This document shows positions 12,531-23,047 of a DNA stretch of 64,000 nt, one piece after another. The notes under the pieces are model-generated. The model was not told the origin of the DNA and did not search any database. It saw nothing but the letters and a program-made list of their open reading frames with translations. Each line of letters begins with the position of its first letter. Within the stretch, counting starts at the first letter, position 1. The stretch is from NCBI RefSeq assembly GCF_000003195.3, contig NC_012875.2, forward strand, positions 12,949,129 to 13,013,128. The letters run 5' to 3'. The position numbers were made by a program, and so were the translations under genes. Source of the stretch: Sorghum bicolor (lineage: Eukaryota > Streptophyta > Magnoliopsida > Poales > Poaceae).

Positions 12531-13919
12531 GTGAACCATGTGTCCACTGACACAGCTCAGGAAGCACCTGAGGTTATGATGGGTACGTTCAACATCAACT
12601 CCATCCCCGCTACAGTACTGTTTGATTCTGGTGCTTCACATTCATTTATCTCCCAAGCTTTTGTTAGAGTGCATAGCATCCCACTTTGTGCTCTGAAAAA
12701 TTCTATGCTAGTAAATTCATCGGGAGGCACCATGCCAGCTAATTACTGGAGCCCCTCCACCAGTATATCTCTAAGTGGGGTAGATTTCAAGGTGAAACCT
12801 ATTGTGCTAAGAACCATGGGAATTGACCTCATACTTGGAATGGATTGGATGAAGCAGCATGGGGCAGTAATTCAGTGTCAGGAGAAATCTGTGGTGGTGA
12901 CATCACCAGGTGGGGATAGAATAAGTGTGGAGGTGGCAGTGCAGCCTCAGCCGACTGCTACAGTGAATCAGTTGAGTGGTGGTAATCAAGAAGACCAGGT
13001 GGTGGATGAATTCCCAGATGTGTTCCCGGACGAGTTGCCAGGTATGCCACCAGACCGAGACATTGAATTTCTTATTGAGCTTTTACCTGGAACTGCACCC
13101 ATAGCGAAAAGACCATATAGAATGGGGGTAAATGAATTAGAGGAACTTAAGAAACAGCTTAAGGAATTGGAATTGCAAGAAAAAGGGTTTATTCGTCCTA
13201 GTTCTTCACCCTGGGTTGCACCGGTAATCTTTGTTGATAAGAAAGATGGCACTAGGAGGATGTGTGTGGATTATCGGTCATTAAATGAAGTCACTATTAA
13301 AAACAAGTATCCACTGCCTAGAATAGATGACTTATTTGACCAACTGAAAGGAGCATGTTTATTCTCCAAAATTGACCTCCGATCTGGCTATCACCAGTTG
13401 AAAATCCGTGCAACTGACATACCTAAGACAGCTTTTACCACAAGGTATGGCTTGTATGAGTATACAATCATGTCATTTGGGTTGACCAATGCACCTGCAT
13501 ACTTCATGTATATGATGAACAAGGTGTTCATGGAGTATTTGGATAAGTTCGTGGTAGTATTCATTGATGATATATTAATCTTCTCCAAAACCAAAGAAGA
13601 ACATGCTGAACACTTGAGCCTGGTCTTGCAAAAGCTTAGAGAGAATAAATTGTATGCCAAGAAAAGCAAGTGTGAGTTTTGGTTGGATGAGGTCTCATTT
13701 TTGGGACATGTGGTCTCTAACGGTGGAATAGCCGTAGACCCCAGTAAAGTGCAGGATGTGCTAAATTGGAAGCCTCCAACCAATGCTAGTGAGATCCGTA
13801 GCTTTTTGGGACTAGCTGGTTATTATAGGAGATTTATTGAAGGCTTCTCTAAGTTAGCAAAGCCCATGACAGCCCTACTAGAGAAGAGTGCCAAATTTAT
13901 TTGGTCAGATAAGTGCTAA
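12531..13919 (+). pseudogene. pol: pol part 1: aspartic protease and reverse transcriptase (Tekay)
   Basis: 462 codons open to TAA at 13917. The protease active site [10 protein letters not shown] has its Asp at 12624-12626, and ILGMDWM follows near 12830. RT begins near 13080. It contains [46 protein letters not shown] and the catalytic FIDD at 13560-13571 (Y/FxDD metal-binding box), then [13 protein letters not shown] at the thumb. The polyprotein's RT copies element RNA into DNA in cytoplasmic particles. The stop at 13917 is followed by an open continuation in the same frame, so it is one mutation (CAA to TAA fits) and not the family's normal end. Confidence 0.93.
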
Positions 13920-13946
13920 GAAAATTTTGAGGAGCTAAAGAAAAGG

Positions 13947-14651
13947 TTGACCACAGCCCCAGTGTTGACCTTACCAGATTTGAGCAAAACCTTCTCTATT
14001 TATTGCGATGCATCTCGCCTAGGCCTTGGATGTGTGCTTATACAAGAAGGAAGAGTAGTGGCCTACGCATCCAGGCAGTTGAGAAAACATGAGCTGAACT
14101 ATCCTACTCATGATTTGGAGCTAGCTGCCGTGGTTCATGCTCTAAAGATTTGGAGGCATTATCTAATTGGACACAAGTGTGATATTTATACGGATCACAA
14201 AAGTTTGAAGTATATCTTCACACAGTCAGATCTGAACCTAAGGCAACGCCGCTGGCTAGAATTAATAAAGGATTATGACCAAGAAGTGCATTACCATCCC
14301 GGGAAGGCAAACGTTGTTGCCAATGCACTTAGTCGAAAGAGCTATGCCAATGGGCTGCAATTGACCTTCATTCCCACAGAGTTGTTAGCTGGAATAGAGC
14401 ATCTCAATTTGGGTTTAGTAAACAACACTGTTGAATTGGTGTTGGAGCCCACCCTAGAGCAAGAAATCCGCAAAGGTCAGTTGGAGGATGAGAAATTAAA
14501 AGAAATTTTAGAGAATGTAGTGCTTGGAAAAGCACCGGGTTTCAGGTTAGATGAAAATGGTACACTATGGTTTGGGAAAAGAATATGTGTGCCCGAAGTA
14601 AAATCCATCCGAGATGCAATCCTGCAGGAAGCACATGACTCTGCATATTGA
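13947..14651 (+). pseudogene. pol: pol part 2: RNase H and start of integrase (Tekay)
   Basis: Same frame as part 1. RNase H features are the catalytic-type [14 protein letters not shown] near 13995, [17 protein letters not shown] near 14115 and [11 protein letters not shown] near 14185. They are followed by the linker [15 protein letters not shown] at about 14293-14340. It degrades the RNA strand during reverse transcription. The frame ends at TGA 14649, in the middle of the integrase zinc-binding region. The downstream sequence continues in the same frame, so a CGA to TGA change is the likely cause. Confidence 0.92.
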
Positions 14652-14672
14652 ATTCACCCTGGAAGCACCAAG

Positions 14673-15593
14673 ATGTATCTAGATCTTAAAGAAAAATACT
14701 GGTGGTATGGATTAAAGAGAGATGTGGCAGAGTATGTAGCGTTATGTGATACTTGTCAGAGAGTGAAAGCTGAGCACCAAAGACCTGCAGGGTTGTTGCA
14801 ACCAATGCAAGTGCCTGAATGGAAATGGGAAGAAGTAGGTATGGATTTCATCACTGGATTGCCCCGCACTCAGCGCGGGTATGATTCAATTTGGGTAATA
14901 GTGGATCGACTCACTAAAGTTGCTCACTTTTTGCCCCTTAAGACCAACTATGATGGTGCAAAGTTGGCAAAGTTATATATGGATAGAATCGTGAGTCTGC
15001 ACGGAGTTCCGAAGAAGATCGTGTCTGATCGGGGTACACAGTTCACATCTCAGTTTTGGCATAAAGTACATGAATCATTGGGAACAAAGTTGAACTTTAG
15101 TTCCGCGTATCATCCCCAAACTGATGGGCAGACTGAAAGAGTAAATCAGATTCTAGAAGACATGTTGAGAGCGTGTGCGTTACAGTATGGTACCAGTTGG
15201 GACACTAGTTTACCATATGCTGAATTTTCATATAATAATAGTTACCAGAAAAGTCTCGATATGGCACCGTTTGAAGCATTGTATGGGCGGAAATGTAGAA
15301 CACCTTTGTTTTGGAATCAAACTGGTGAGAGTCAAGTATTTGGACCTGATGTTCTTAGAGATGCAGAGGAAAAAGTGCGGAAAATACGGGACAACTTGAG
15401 AGTAGCTCAGTCTCGACAAAAGAGTTATGTGGATACTAGGAGAAGAGAATTGGCATTCGAGATAGGCGACTATGTGTATTTGAAGGTGTCACCTATGAGA
15501 TGTGTTAGGAGGTTTAATATGAAGGGTAAATTGGCACCGAGGTACGTTGGACCGTTCAGAATTCTTAGGAGACGTGGAGAAGTGGCCTATTAG
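14673..15593 (+). pseudogene. pol: pol part 3: integrase core (Tekay)
   Basis: Begins in the HHCC zinc-binding domain; CDTCQRVK near 14750 supplies the Cys pair. The DDE catalytic triad is intact: Asp at 14844-14846 (GMDFITGLP), Asp at 15027-15029 (SDRGTQF) and Glu at 15135-15137 (GQTERVNQ). The integrase inserts element DNA into host chromosomes. A TAG at 15591 separates it from the chromodomain, and the frame stays open beyond. Length and order are normal for chromoviruses. Confidence 0.93.
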
Positions 15594-15599
15594 TTAGAG

Positions 15600-15881
15600 T
15601 TGCCTGCGAGTATGTCGGGTATTCACGACGTGTTCCATGTGTCGCAACTCAAGAAATGTTTGCGAGTGCCTGAGGAACAAATTCCATTGGAGGAACTCAC
15701 AGTTGAAGGAGATCTAACTTATGAGGAATATCCAATCAAGATCTTAGAAACAGCGGAAAGAGTCACCCGGAGTCGGGTTATAAAGATGTGCAAAGTGCAG
15801 TGGCACCGATATAAAGAAGAAGAAGCCACTTGGGAAAGAGAAGATGAGCTGACACAATCTTATCCATATCTCTTTGAGTAA
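15600..15881 (+). pseudogene. pol: pol part 4: integrase tail and chromodomain (Tekay)
   Basis: In frame with the integrase once the TAG at 15591 is ignored. It opens with the conserved FHVSQLKKCL segment at about residue 11. A chromodomain follows, with the ILETAERVTRSRVIKM strand region near 15750 and the aromatic-containing KVQWHRY and EATWERE segments near 15792-15842. In chromoviruses this domain is thought to steer integration to marked heterochromatin, which fits the location inside a satellite array. It ends naturally at TAA 15879, with the polypurine tract 35 nt downstream. Confidence 0.9.
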
Positions 15882-15915
15882 GCACTGTCTCAATCTCGAG
15901 GACGAGATTATTTTT

Positions 15916-15929
15916 AAGGGGGGTAGAAT
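15916..15929 (+). other. Polypurine tract of Tekay element
   Basis: AAGGGGGGTAGAAT directly abuts the 3' LTR start at 15930. It would prime plus-strand DNA synthesis. Confidence 0.9.
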
Positions 15930-16172
15930 TGTAACACCCAAAAATTTTGTTTCTTTTAAATAGATGAAATGAATTTAAATGAATTTATTTTGTGAGCATT
16001 TTCAATATAGGAAAATAAATAAATTTGGAGAAATTAAAATTTAATATAAGCTTAGAGAAAACTTTATGTTGCATTCATGCTGGAGCATTCCTTTTATGTG
16101 ATGATTGCTTTAAAAACCAAAGTATTTGCGCAAGAAAATATTTGAAGAAAAGGAATTCATTTGGAAAATGTG

Positions 16173-16183
16173 TATAAAAAAAA
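16173..16183 (+). promoter_or_regulatory. TATA box of Tekay 3' LTR
   Basis: TATAAAAAAAA at the position matching 7100 of the 5' LTR, just before the GC-rich stretch. Confidence 0.55.
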
Positions 16184-18583
16184 GGAATCCTTTCCCTCCC
16201 TTCCCCTTCCTCTTTTCGGCCTGGAGGTCCAGCAACCCTCCCCCGCGCCCCTTCTTGGGCCTGGCCCAGCCGGCCTCCTCCTTCCCCAAACCGCCGTCCG
16301 CTTCTTCCTCTCTCTCGGTTGGAAAACCGCTCGGCGCCTCCCCCGCGCCCAAGTTCTCCCGTCCCCCACGCCACGGCTTTCAGTTGGAGAAAACCCCCCC
16401 TGTGCGCCCGAGCCTTCTTTCTCCCCCCCCTTCCCATTTTCTTTTCTCCTTGTCTTCGCTCCTCTCGGCCTTGCGCAGAGAAGCCGCTGCCGCGACCTCC
16501 GCGCGAAGCCCGCCGTCCGAGCCATCCTCGCCGACTTCGTCGCGACAGTGAGCTTCCCCATCCTCCCCGCTTCCTCCTCGACCGAATCCGTTGTATTTTC
16601 GTTCTTCCTAACCCCCTGGCCGTGTGCTCCGGCGAGCTCCATGGACGCCGGCCATGGAGCGGGCTGCGTGGGCTCTCCCCGGCCACGCCGAGGCCGAGAT
16701 TGAGTTCCCCTTGCCCTCCTCTCTCTCCCGGTGTTTTTGGTTCGCGTAACCGAGCCCCGTAGTGCCTAAACGGGTTTCTCCGGCGACCTCCTCGCCGCGG
16801 CAATGGCAGCGCCGCCGCCATCCCCTTCCCCTCCGGCGGCCGGCCCCCTCCTCTCCCCTTCACCCCCCTAGGATCTAATCCTGGCCATCCATTTCAAATC
16901 GGACGGCCAGAGACGCCCAATACCCCTTCGGGGGAAAATTTGCTAAAGAGTCCCCCTAAAACTATGTTTTTGCCCCGCAGTCCTCGGCCAGGAGAATTCT
17001 AGTAATTTCTGTATTTATTTAAATTTGTTTAAACATGCTTTATTTACAAGATTGCCACTGCATTGTTTTGGCCATAAAATATTCGTTTTAGCTCCGATTT
17101 GACCCGTTCAAATTGCGTTAGGTTCGTAATTAAATTCTCTACATGATAATACCACTGTTACTGTAGTTTGCAACTTTTAAATTTCAGGGTTAGGTTTAAT
17201 TAATTAAATGCCTATAGGAAATCGCCGGAAATTCGTAACTTGATCGTTTTAGCTCTGATTTTCGTGATCATCGTATCTATGTGTTCATAGCGAAACGTAG
17301 GTTCTATTTTTAAATATTTTATTTCATTTTTGATCCGTTGGTGTACTGTTCTAACTAAAGGATTGTTTGCTTGTATGATTGAACTTGGAATGCATGTTGT
17401 TGTGTGGTACCGATCGAGCGCAGACGGTGACGTGTCCGTGGGTGATCCCTTTTACTCCGAGGAGCAGCAGGACCCGCAGCAGCTTCCCTTCACTGAAGGC
17501 AAGTATAACATGGGTTTCCCTTGTACACCTATTCACTTAATTAATTACGCATCTGCATGTGTCTAATTTCGATAACCCTAAGGACATCCTACCTACCTGA
17601 CTGTATATTAATGACACCTATGGGTAGAATGCATGTGGGTAGCTTTGCTAGTGCTTTTATTAATTGAGACTTTACTATCACTCTGACTTTAATGAATATG
17701 ATGACAACTGCTGGGAAAAGGGCTATGGTGTAATTGACTTTGGTCAGGTTGACCTAGACCCTCTGTAAGGACTTCTCTGTAAGCGACTATCCGAGAGTTA
17801 CAGTGCAACCGTGATGGTTATATGGCTCTAACTTTAGCTCACTAATAGGATCTCATCTAGCTGGTTAGAGGTTACCCGAAAGAGCGCAAGAGGGGCTTGC
17901 CACTTTGGGTATAGAACTGCTTCTGTTCCTATGTGTATAGCCGTGATGGAAATGTGCCACAGGAAAGGGGGTTCTCTATATCTGCCTGCCGAAGAAACCT
18001 CGCGGCCCTAACTGGTTAGACGAGGCCTATGGAAGGCTTCATAGTGTTCCTTGCCCGCTCACCTTGGCAGTGTTAGTGGGTCTTGCAAACCCCGGGCATA
18101 TGGGTAACATGACTTACGGGAAAAGTGCACACCTCTGCGCAGAGTTTGATCAAACTGGTATACTAGCCGTGCTCTCGGACATGAGCGGCCTTGGACTCTT
18201 ACGGAATAGTTGGGTGTGGATGGTTATGGGAAATAACTTATGAAAATCTGACGCATTGATCGTGATGATTAATGTGGTTTAACCGTGATGGTGATGGTGT
18301 TAGCCGTGAAGGTTAACGGTGTTATTATCATGTACTCGTTTGGGCTAATTGGGAGCTTAAGCATAATTGATGATTAAATAGGATTAAAACATTGACCAAT
18401 TAAAATGTTAACTGCAGTAGCCAATGTCTGACCTTTTTGAGCCGCATAAAATCCTATGTTATGCTTGCGGAGTATGAGATGTACTCACGCTTGTCTTTTT
18501 ATTTCTTTTGGACAAAAATCCCGGATGGGTAACAGATGACAGCTTCTACGAGGAATTCCCTGAGGACTTCTAGGTTGGCGATC

Positions 18584-18588
18584 CCCCA
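18584..18588. repeat. Target-site duplication of nested element, left (CCCCA)
   Basis: CCCCA before the nested LTR and CCGCA at 26893-26897 after it. The two differ by one base. The uninterrupted 5' LTR of the host element reads gatcccccagtcgg here, so CCCCA is the original and the right copy has mutated. Confidence 0.8.
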
Positions 18589-18858
18589 TGTTGATGGTCC
18601 TTAAGTATCAAATTTAATTATCAAATAAATAAAGAAAAGGATCCAAATGAAATCAAGATCTAGACTTAGGGTTTTATCTGACAGAATTCCACGAGTTTTG
18701 GTGTTTGTCTATTTCTGCAGGGGGTTATCAGGAAATATGAAAGAAAGGCCCACATGTCAGGATTACGTAAAGATATTAACGTGCTGCGCAATTATCTTAC
18801 TTCTAGAAGACTCCAGAAGCCACGAGACCGAAGCGGAGGCCAAACGGGGCCAGAGACA

Positions 18859-18891
18859 GGGCGCCCGCCCTGTCCTACTGGGCGCCCGCCC
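18859..18891 (+). promoter_or_regulatory. Paired GGGCGCCCGCCC blocks in U3
   Basis: Two identical 12-mers at 18859-18870 and 18880-18891, about 120 bp before the TATA box. The pair is kept in the 3' LTR (25507-25518, 25528-25539) and in the separate LTR family at 57053-57085 and 62495-62527. Each contains the palindrome GGGCGCCC. Conservation at the same place suggests a promoter element. The binding factor is unknown. Confidence 0.5.
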
Positions 18892-19010
18892 TGCCCCTGA
18901 GGCCAATCAGGACTCTGCTTTGCGGGAGATCTCCACCGACCTAAAGGATGAATCTAAACCATACAATCTATGTCGGTTTGATCCAAGGGACCATATTCAC
19001 TTGGAGGGAC

Positions 19011-19017
19011 TATAAAA
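19011..19017 (+). promoter_or_regulatory. TATA box of Athila-like 5' LTR
   Basis: TATAAAA in the context GGGACTATAAAACCAGACC, identical in the other Athila-like LTRs at 25659, 57205 and 62647. Confidence 0.75.
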
Positions 19018-20251
19018 CCAGACCCCCTGGCCCCTGGAGGAGAGAGCCTCTCAACCCTAATTCATTGTTCCATCAAGGGAGAAGAAGCCTCTGATCAAGA
19101 TTAGAGCCACCACATCAATTAGACATCTAGATTAGCATAGCTACATAGGATTAGAACTAGAAGGAGTCAATCTTCGTTTGGTTTCCGGATCTGTCAGGAG
19201 GATTCTTGGTAATTCTCTAATTGTGCTTCTAATTGCTTTCTAATTATCTTTGTTCTTCAATATTATGAATATGACTTTGTTCTACTTCAATATATTGCTT
19301 ATGACTTTGCTCTACTTGCTTATATTCAAGATTATATTGTTCTTAGTTTATCATAGTTATGTACTTGGCTTAGTTAGATTGGATCTATATACATGCTTAG
19401 GATCGTATAGCGTTTATCCATCAGATCCATGGGTAAATGATAGATATTGTGTAGGCGTGGTGCTTATACCGTATTTATCTGCGATTGTACCCAATATGCC
19501 AGATCGTGGGGTGGTTCGTGATAGTGACAGCTTTATTGATTCTTATATAGTCCCCCTCTCGTGTATTGGGCTGGCAGAGCAACATTATTACAGGGGAGTG
19601 ATTGCTATGTTTCTCATATTCCTTGCTAATATCACTATGCATGGGCGTAGTCTTGTCTCACAATGATTGCTAAGTATGCTTGCACTAATTATGATAATGC
19701 TAGACTATATAGTTAAGAATAACTTAGGGAATATTCTTATAGTTGGTTCTAATACCATGCTAATGACTTTCTAGAGTATCTAATTGTGGTGCTTGTCATA
19801 TTTATTATGTGGCTAGATCAGATTAGTTATCCTTGTCACTATTATTATTTCATATATCTTTTATGTGACACTTATCCCTGTATGATGAGTTAGATATAAT
19901 GTTCTCAATTATACATGCAATGATAGATGCTCAATCTCATATTCTATTCTGTAATCAATAGTGATGATTGCTAATCCCTTCCCAGTGGTAAAAATATAAA
20001 TAACGATACCTGGAATACTTCCCGGTTAAAATGCTACATCGGTATTAATCTGTGCGCTTGCAGATCCCATTCATTATTTATTTAGAAGAGAAATTGCATA
20101 TTTCAATACCGCGTCTCTTATATCATGCTGGGGATGACAACTTGGCTTAAGTGGTGTGAGGGATAGGTTTGGCATTTTTGGCACCGTTACTAGATTTAGA
20201 GAACTTAGTCTACTTTTGGTAATGATGTTAAGAATACCCAACAAGCATTTT

Positions 20252-20269
20252 TGGCGCCGTTGCCGGGGA
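20252..20269 (+). other. Primer binding site, tRNA-Asp type
   Basis: TGGCGCCGTTGCCGGGGA, 8 nt after the LTR end. From memory it is complementary to the 3' end of plant tRNA-Asp and typical of Athila-group elements. Confidence 0.8.
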
Positions 20270-20403
20270 AGGTTGATTACCAATCAGGAATGGAATAAAA
20301 GATTTTGAGTTATCATTCGCATCACTAATATGATTGAGCTTATCTATTCTCTCATACAGTTTTACCCCGATATTTTTCTATTTTATCTTATGCAGGGGAA
20401 TGT

Positions 20404-23047
20404 ATGAATAGAAGACATCTTCCAGGGAATTTTGTTGACGATCCTGAAGCATTATTCAAGAAGACGAGAAGCCAAGCTAAAGAAATCATCAACACTTCAG
20501 CAAGAAGCTTCATCCAATCAAGAAGATCACCGGAACTTGTCTTCAGAGTTCGAAGCCATGGCGAACAAATCAATCCGCGAGTTCTCAGCTCCCACTACGG
20601 ACAACATCCGCACTGGACCTGCTGCAGAGATCGATGGCAACTTTGAGCTCAAGCCTGGACTTATCAACATGGTGCAATCCAACCAGTTCTGTGGGAAGGC
20701 ACACGAAGATGCTAGTGCTCATTTACAACACTTCCTGGAGATTTGCAACACATTCACCATAGCAGGAGTTTCCAAAGATGCTATACTACTTCGCCTCTTC
20801 CCATTCTCACTGTTAGGAAGAGCAAAGCAGTGGTTTTACGCTACAAAGGAGAAGAATACTACGTGGGCACTCTGCTCAACAAACTTCCTGGCAAAGTTCT
20901 TTCCCATGGGCAAGACCAATGCTCTCCGTGGGAAGATTACAAGTTTTCAGCAACAAAATGATGAATCTGTTCCAGAAGCATGGGAGCGCTTTCAAGACTA
21001 CATCCTAGAATGTCCCCATCATGGAATAGAGAGTTGGCTATTGATGCAGACATTTTATCATGGGCTCGGCAACAGTGCCCGAGAGACCATGGATGCTGCA
21101 GCTGGAGGAGCATTCTTATCACTTACTATACCACAAGCCACAGCTCTTGTGGAGAAGATGGCGTCCAATCAAAGCTGGAATGGAGAGAGGACCCAGACAC
21201 GCAAGAGAGGTGGAGGTATGCATTAGCTGAAGGAGGTAGACATGCTGTCTGCAAAGCTAGACCTGCTCATGAAGAAGCTCAATGATAGAGCTGGAGACAA
21301 GAAAGAAGTTATGCACATCTACGACTCTCACATGACTTGTGAGGAGTGTGGAGACACTGGACACTAAGGCAACCACTGCCCTGAGATGCTTGAGGATGTG
21401 AACTACATCAACAACAACAACAACTACTACAACCGTCCTCAACAAAATCAAGGTTGGAATCAACAGAGGCCTAACTACTCAGGTAATTATCAAGGTAACA
21501 ATTCTTACAACAATAATAATAATTTTCCACCTTTGAGAGAGTTAGTGTCTAATCAAGGAAAGCTAATGGATAATCTATCTAAGAAATTGGCATCTAATGA
21601 TAAAATGCTAGAAAATATAAATAATAGAATGGATAATTTTTCTACTGCCATCAAGAATCAAATTAGCTTTAATAAAATGATTGAATCTCAGTTAAATCAA
21701 ATAGCTGCTGCTGTTCCTACTACTAACCCCGGTATACCATCACAACCAGAAGGATTAGAATCTGCAAATCTTGTAGACATGTTTGATGCAGGTAATTGGA
21801 GTAACCCCGTCAATGAATTCTGTACTGACCTTCTGCCGGTCAAGAGAGGCGATCCAGGACGCCCCGTCATCCCGATCTCCATCGGCATGGTGGATGTCCC
21901 AGAAGCACTCTGTGACTTTGGCTCTAGCGTCAACATTATACCCAGGGTACTCTATGAGAAATTCTTTACATATCCTTTATTAGAAACAACCATGTGTTTG
22001 CAGTTTGCAGATCAGACAATAACTTTTCCAAAAGGAATAGTGAGGAACCTTTGTGTCCGAGTTGGTACCTTATATGCCCCAGCAGACTTCGTAGTGGTAG
22101 AGACCGGAAATGATGAGAGAGCACCTATCATCTTAGGGAGGCCATTCTTGAATACCACGGGAGCTATCATCTACGCCAGTGCTGCCAAGATCAGTTTCTA
22201 CGTCAAAGGGAGGAAGGAGACATTTTTCTTCAAGAACAAGACTACACAAATTCAAGATCAATCCAGACGTAAATCAAGGAAGAGGACCAACAGGAGAAAC
22301 AGGAACAAGCAAGTGTGGACCGAGTCAGCTAAGATGGTCACTGTAGTTCATGGAGGCCAAGATCATCAACTTAAGTCACCGTTTTTGACCAAGAAGGACG
22401 ACCCAGGAATGCCAAGCATCTACTGCTCCATAAATGGATACAACTTCTACAAGACAATTTGCGACACCGGATCAGGCGTCAACATAATGGCCGCAGTCAC
22501 CTGTCGGCTCTTGTTCGGAACCATGCCACTAAGACCAACATACATTCAGCTCCAGATGGCAGATCAGACATTTCGAGAAGTTCAAGGGATAGTATCTGAT
22601 GTCCCAGTCAAAATAGACGATCACTTTGTCTACACAGACTTTCAAGTTGTTGACATGGGAGAAGACAAGTATGATCCACCCATCATCCTTGGAAGACCGT
22701 TCCTCAGCACCGTTAAAGCAATTATCTACATTGGAACCGGAGAAGTCCATATGCACTTCCCCTCAGAGAAGGTACACCGTTATTTTACTGACCCTAACTA
22801 TATCATTGAAGAATCTAAGCAGGTAAGAAAGAGACGCAACCGCAACATGAGGAGGCAGACCATCAAGGACGGATGGGCAGACTATGAAGGAGAAGTTGTA
22901 AGGTCAGAAGACATAGAGTTTAAACAGAATTATCCAGAGGAGATTGAAGCACCAAGTCAGGTGTGGAAAATGAAGATAACTATACAAGAAGAGGAGGCGC
23001 TGCCGGAAGTACCGACTACGCCACCCAACGAACCTCAGGACGATTAA
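20404..23047 (+). pseudogene. gag-pro: gag followed by two aspartic protease domains (Athila-like)
   Basis: The main frame is set by ATG 20558 (MANKSIREFSAP) and runs to TAA at 23045. A short overlapping frame at 20404 holds HLPGNFVDDPEALFKKTR, so the gag N-terminus may start there with a frameshift. Capsid features such as AHEDASAHLQHFLEI and LLGRAKQWFYA lie at about 20700-20840. A zinc knuckle with C, C, H and C lies at 21338-21379. Stops at 21224 (TAG) and 21365 (TAA, inside the knuckle) interrupt an otherwise continuous frame. An Asn-rich linker follows at about 21390-21530. Protease 1 has CDFGSSVNII (Asp at 21914-21916) and ends with IILGRPFLN. After a basic linker at about 22255-22320, protease 2 has CDTGSGVNIM (Asp at 22463-22465) and IILGRPFLS. 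The frame ends in an acidic tail with no RT. Confidence 0.85.

Larger units (their letters stand above)
15930..18588 (+). repeat. 3' LTR of Tekay element, first part
   Basis: Matches the 5' LTR from its TG start up to the insertion point of the Athila-like element. It has a TATA box at 16173 and the same GC-rich stretch at about 16190-16865. It carries about 28 bp near 18416-18443 that are absent from the 5' LTR. The rest of the LTR lies at 26893-27110. Confidence 0.95.
18589..20243 (+). repeat. 5' LTR of Athila-like element
   Basis: 1655 bp, TGTTGATGGTCC...ACCCAACA, matching 25237-26892. U3 holds two GGGCGCCCGCCC blocks, then a TATA box. Open frames within it (for example 18647-19015) are broken in the other copy and lie upstream of the TATA box, so I do not call them genes. 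Confidence 0.95.

Noticed and set aside
18647..19015. Open frame in the Athila-like LTR that resembles frames at 56841-57146 and 62283-62588
   Set aside because: The similarity follows from shared LTR DNA. The frame lies upstream of the TATA box and is broken in the 3' LTR of the same element, so a protein is unlikely.
19250..19666. Hydrophobic open frame repeated at 25898-26278 in the 3' LTR
   Set aside because: AT-rich LTR sequence read by chance. The C-terminus differs between copies through an indel, and there is no start context or domain.
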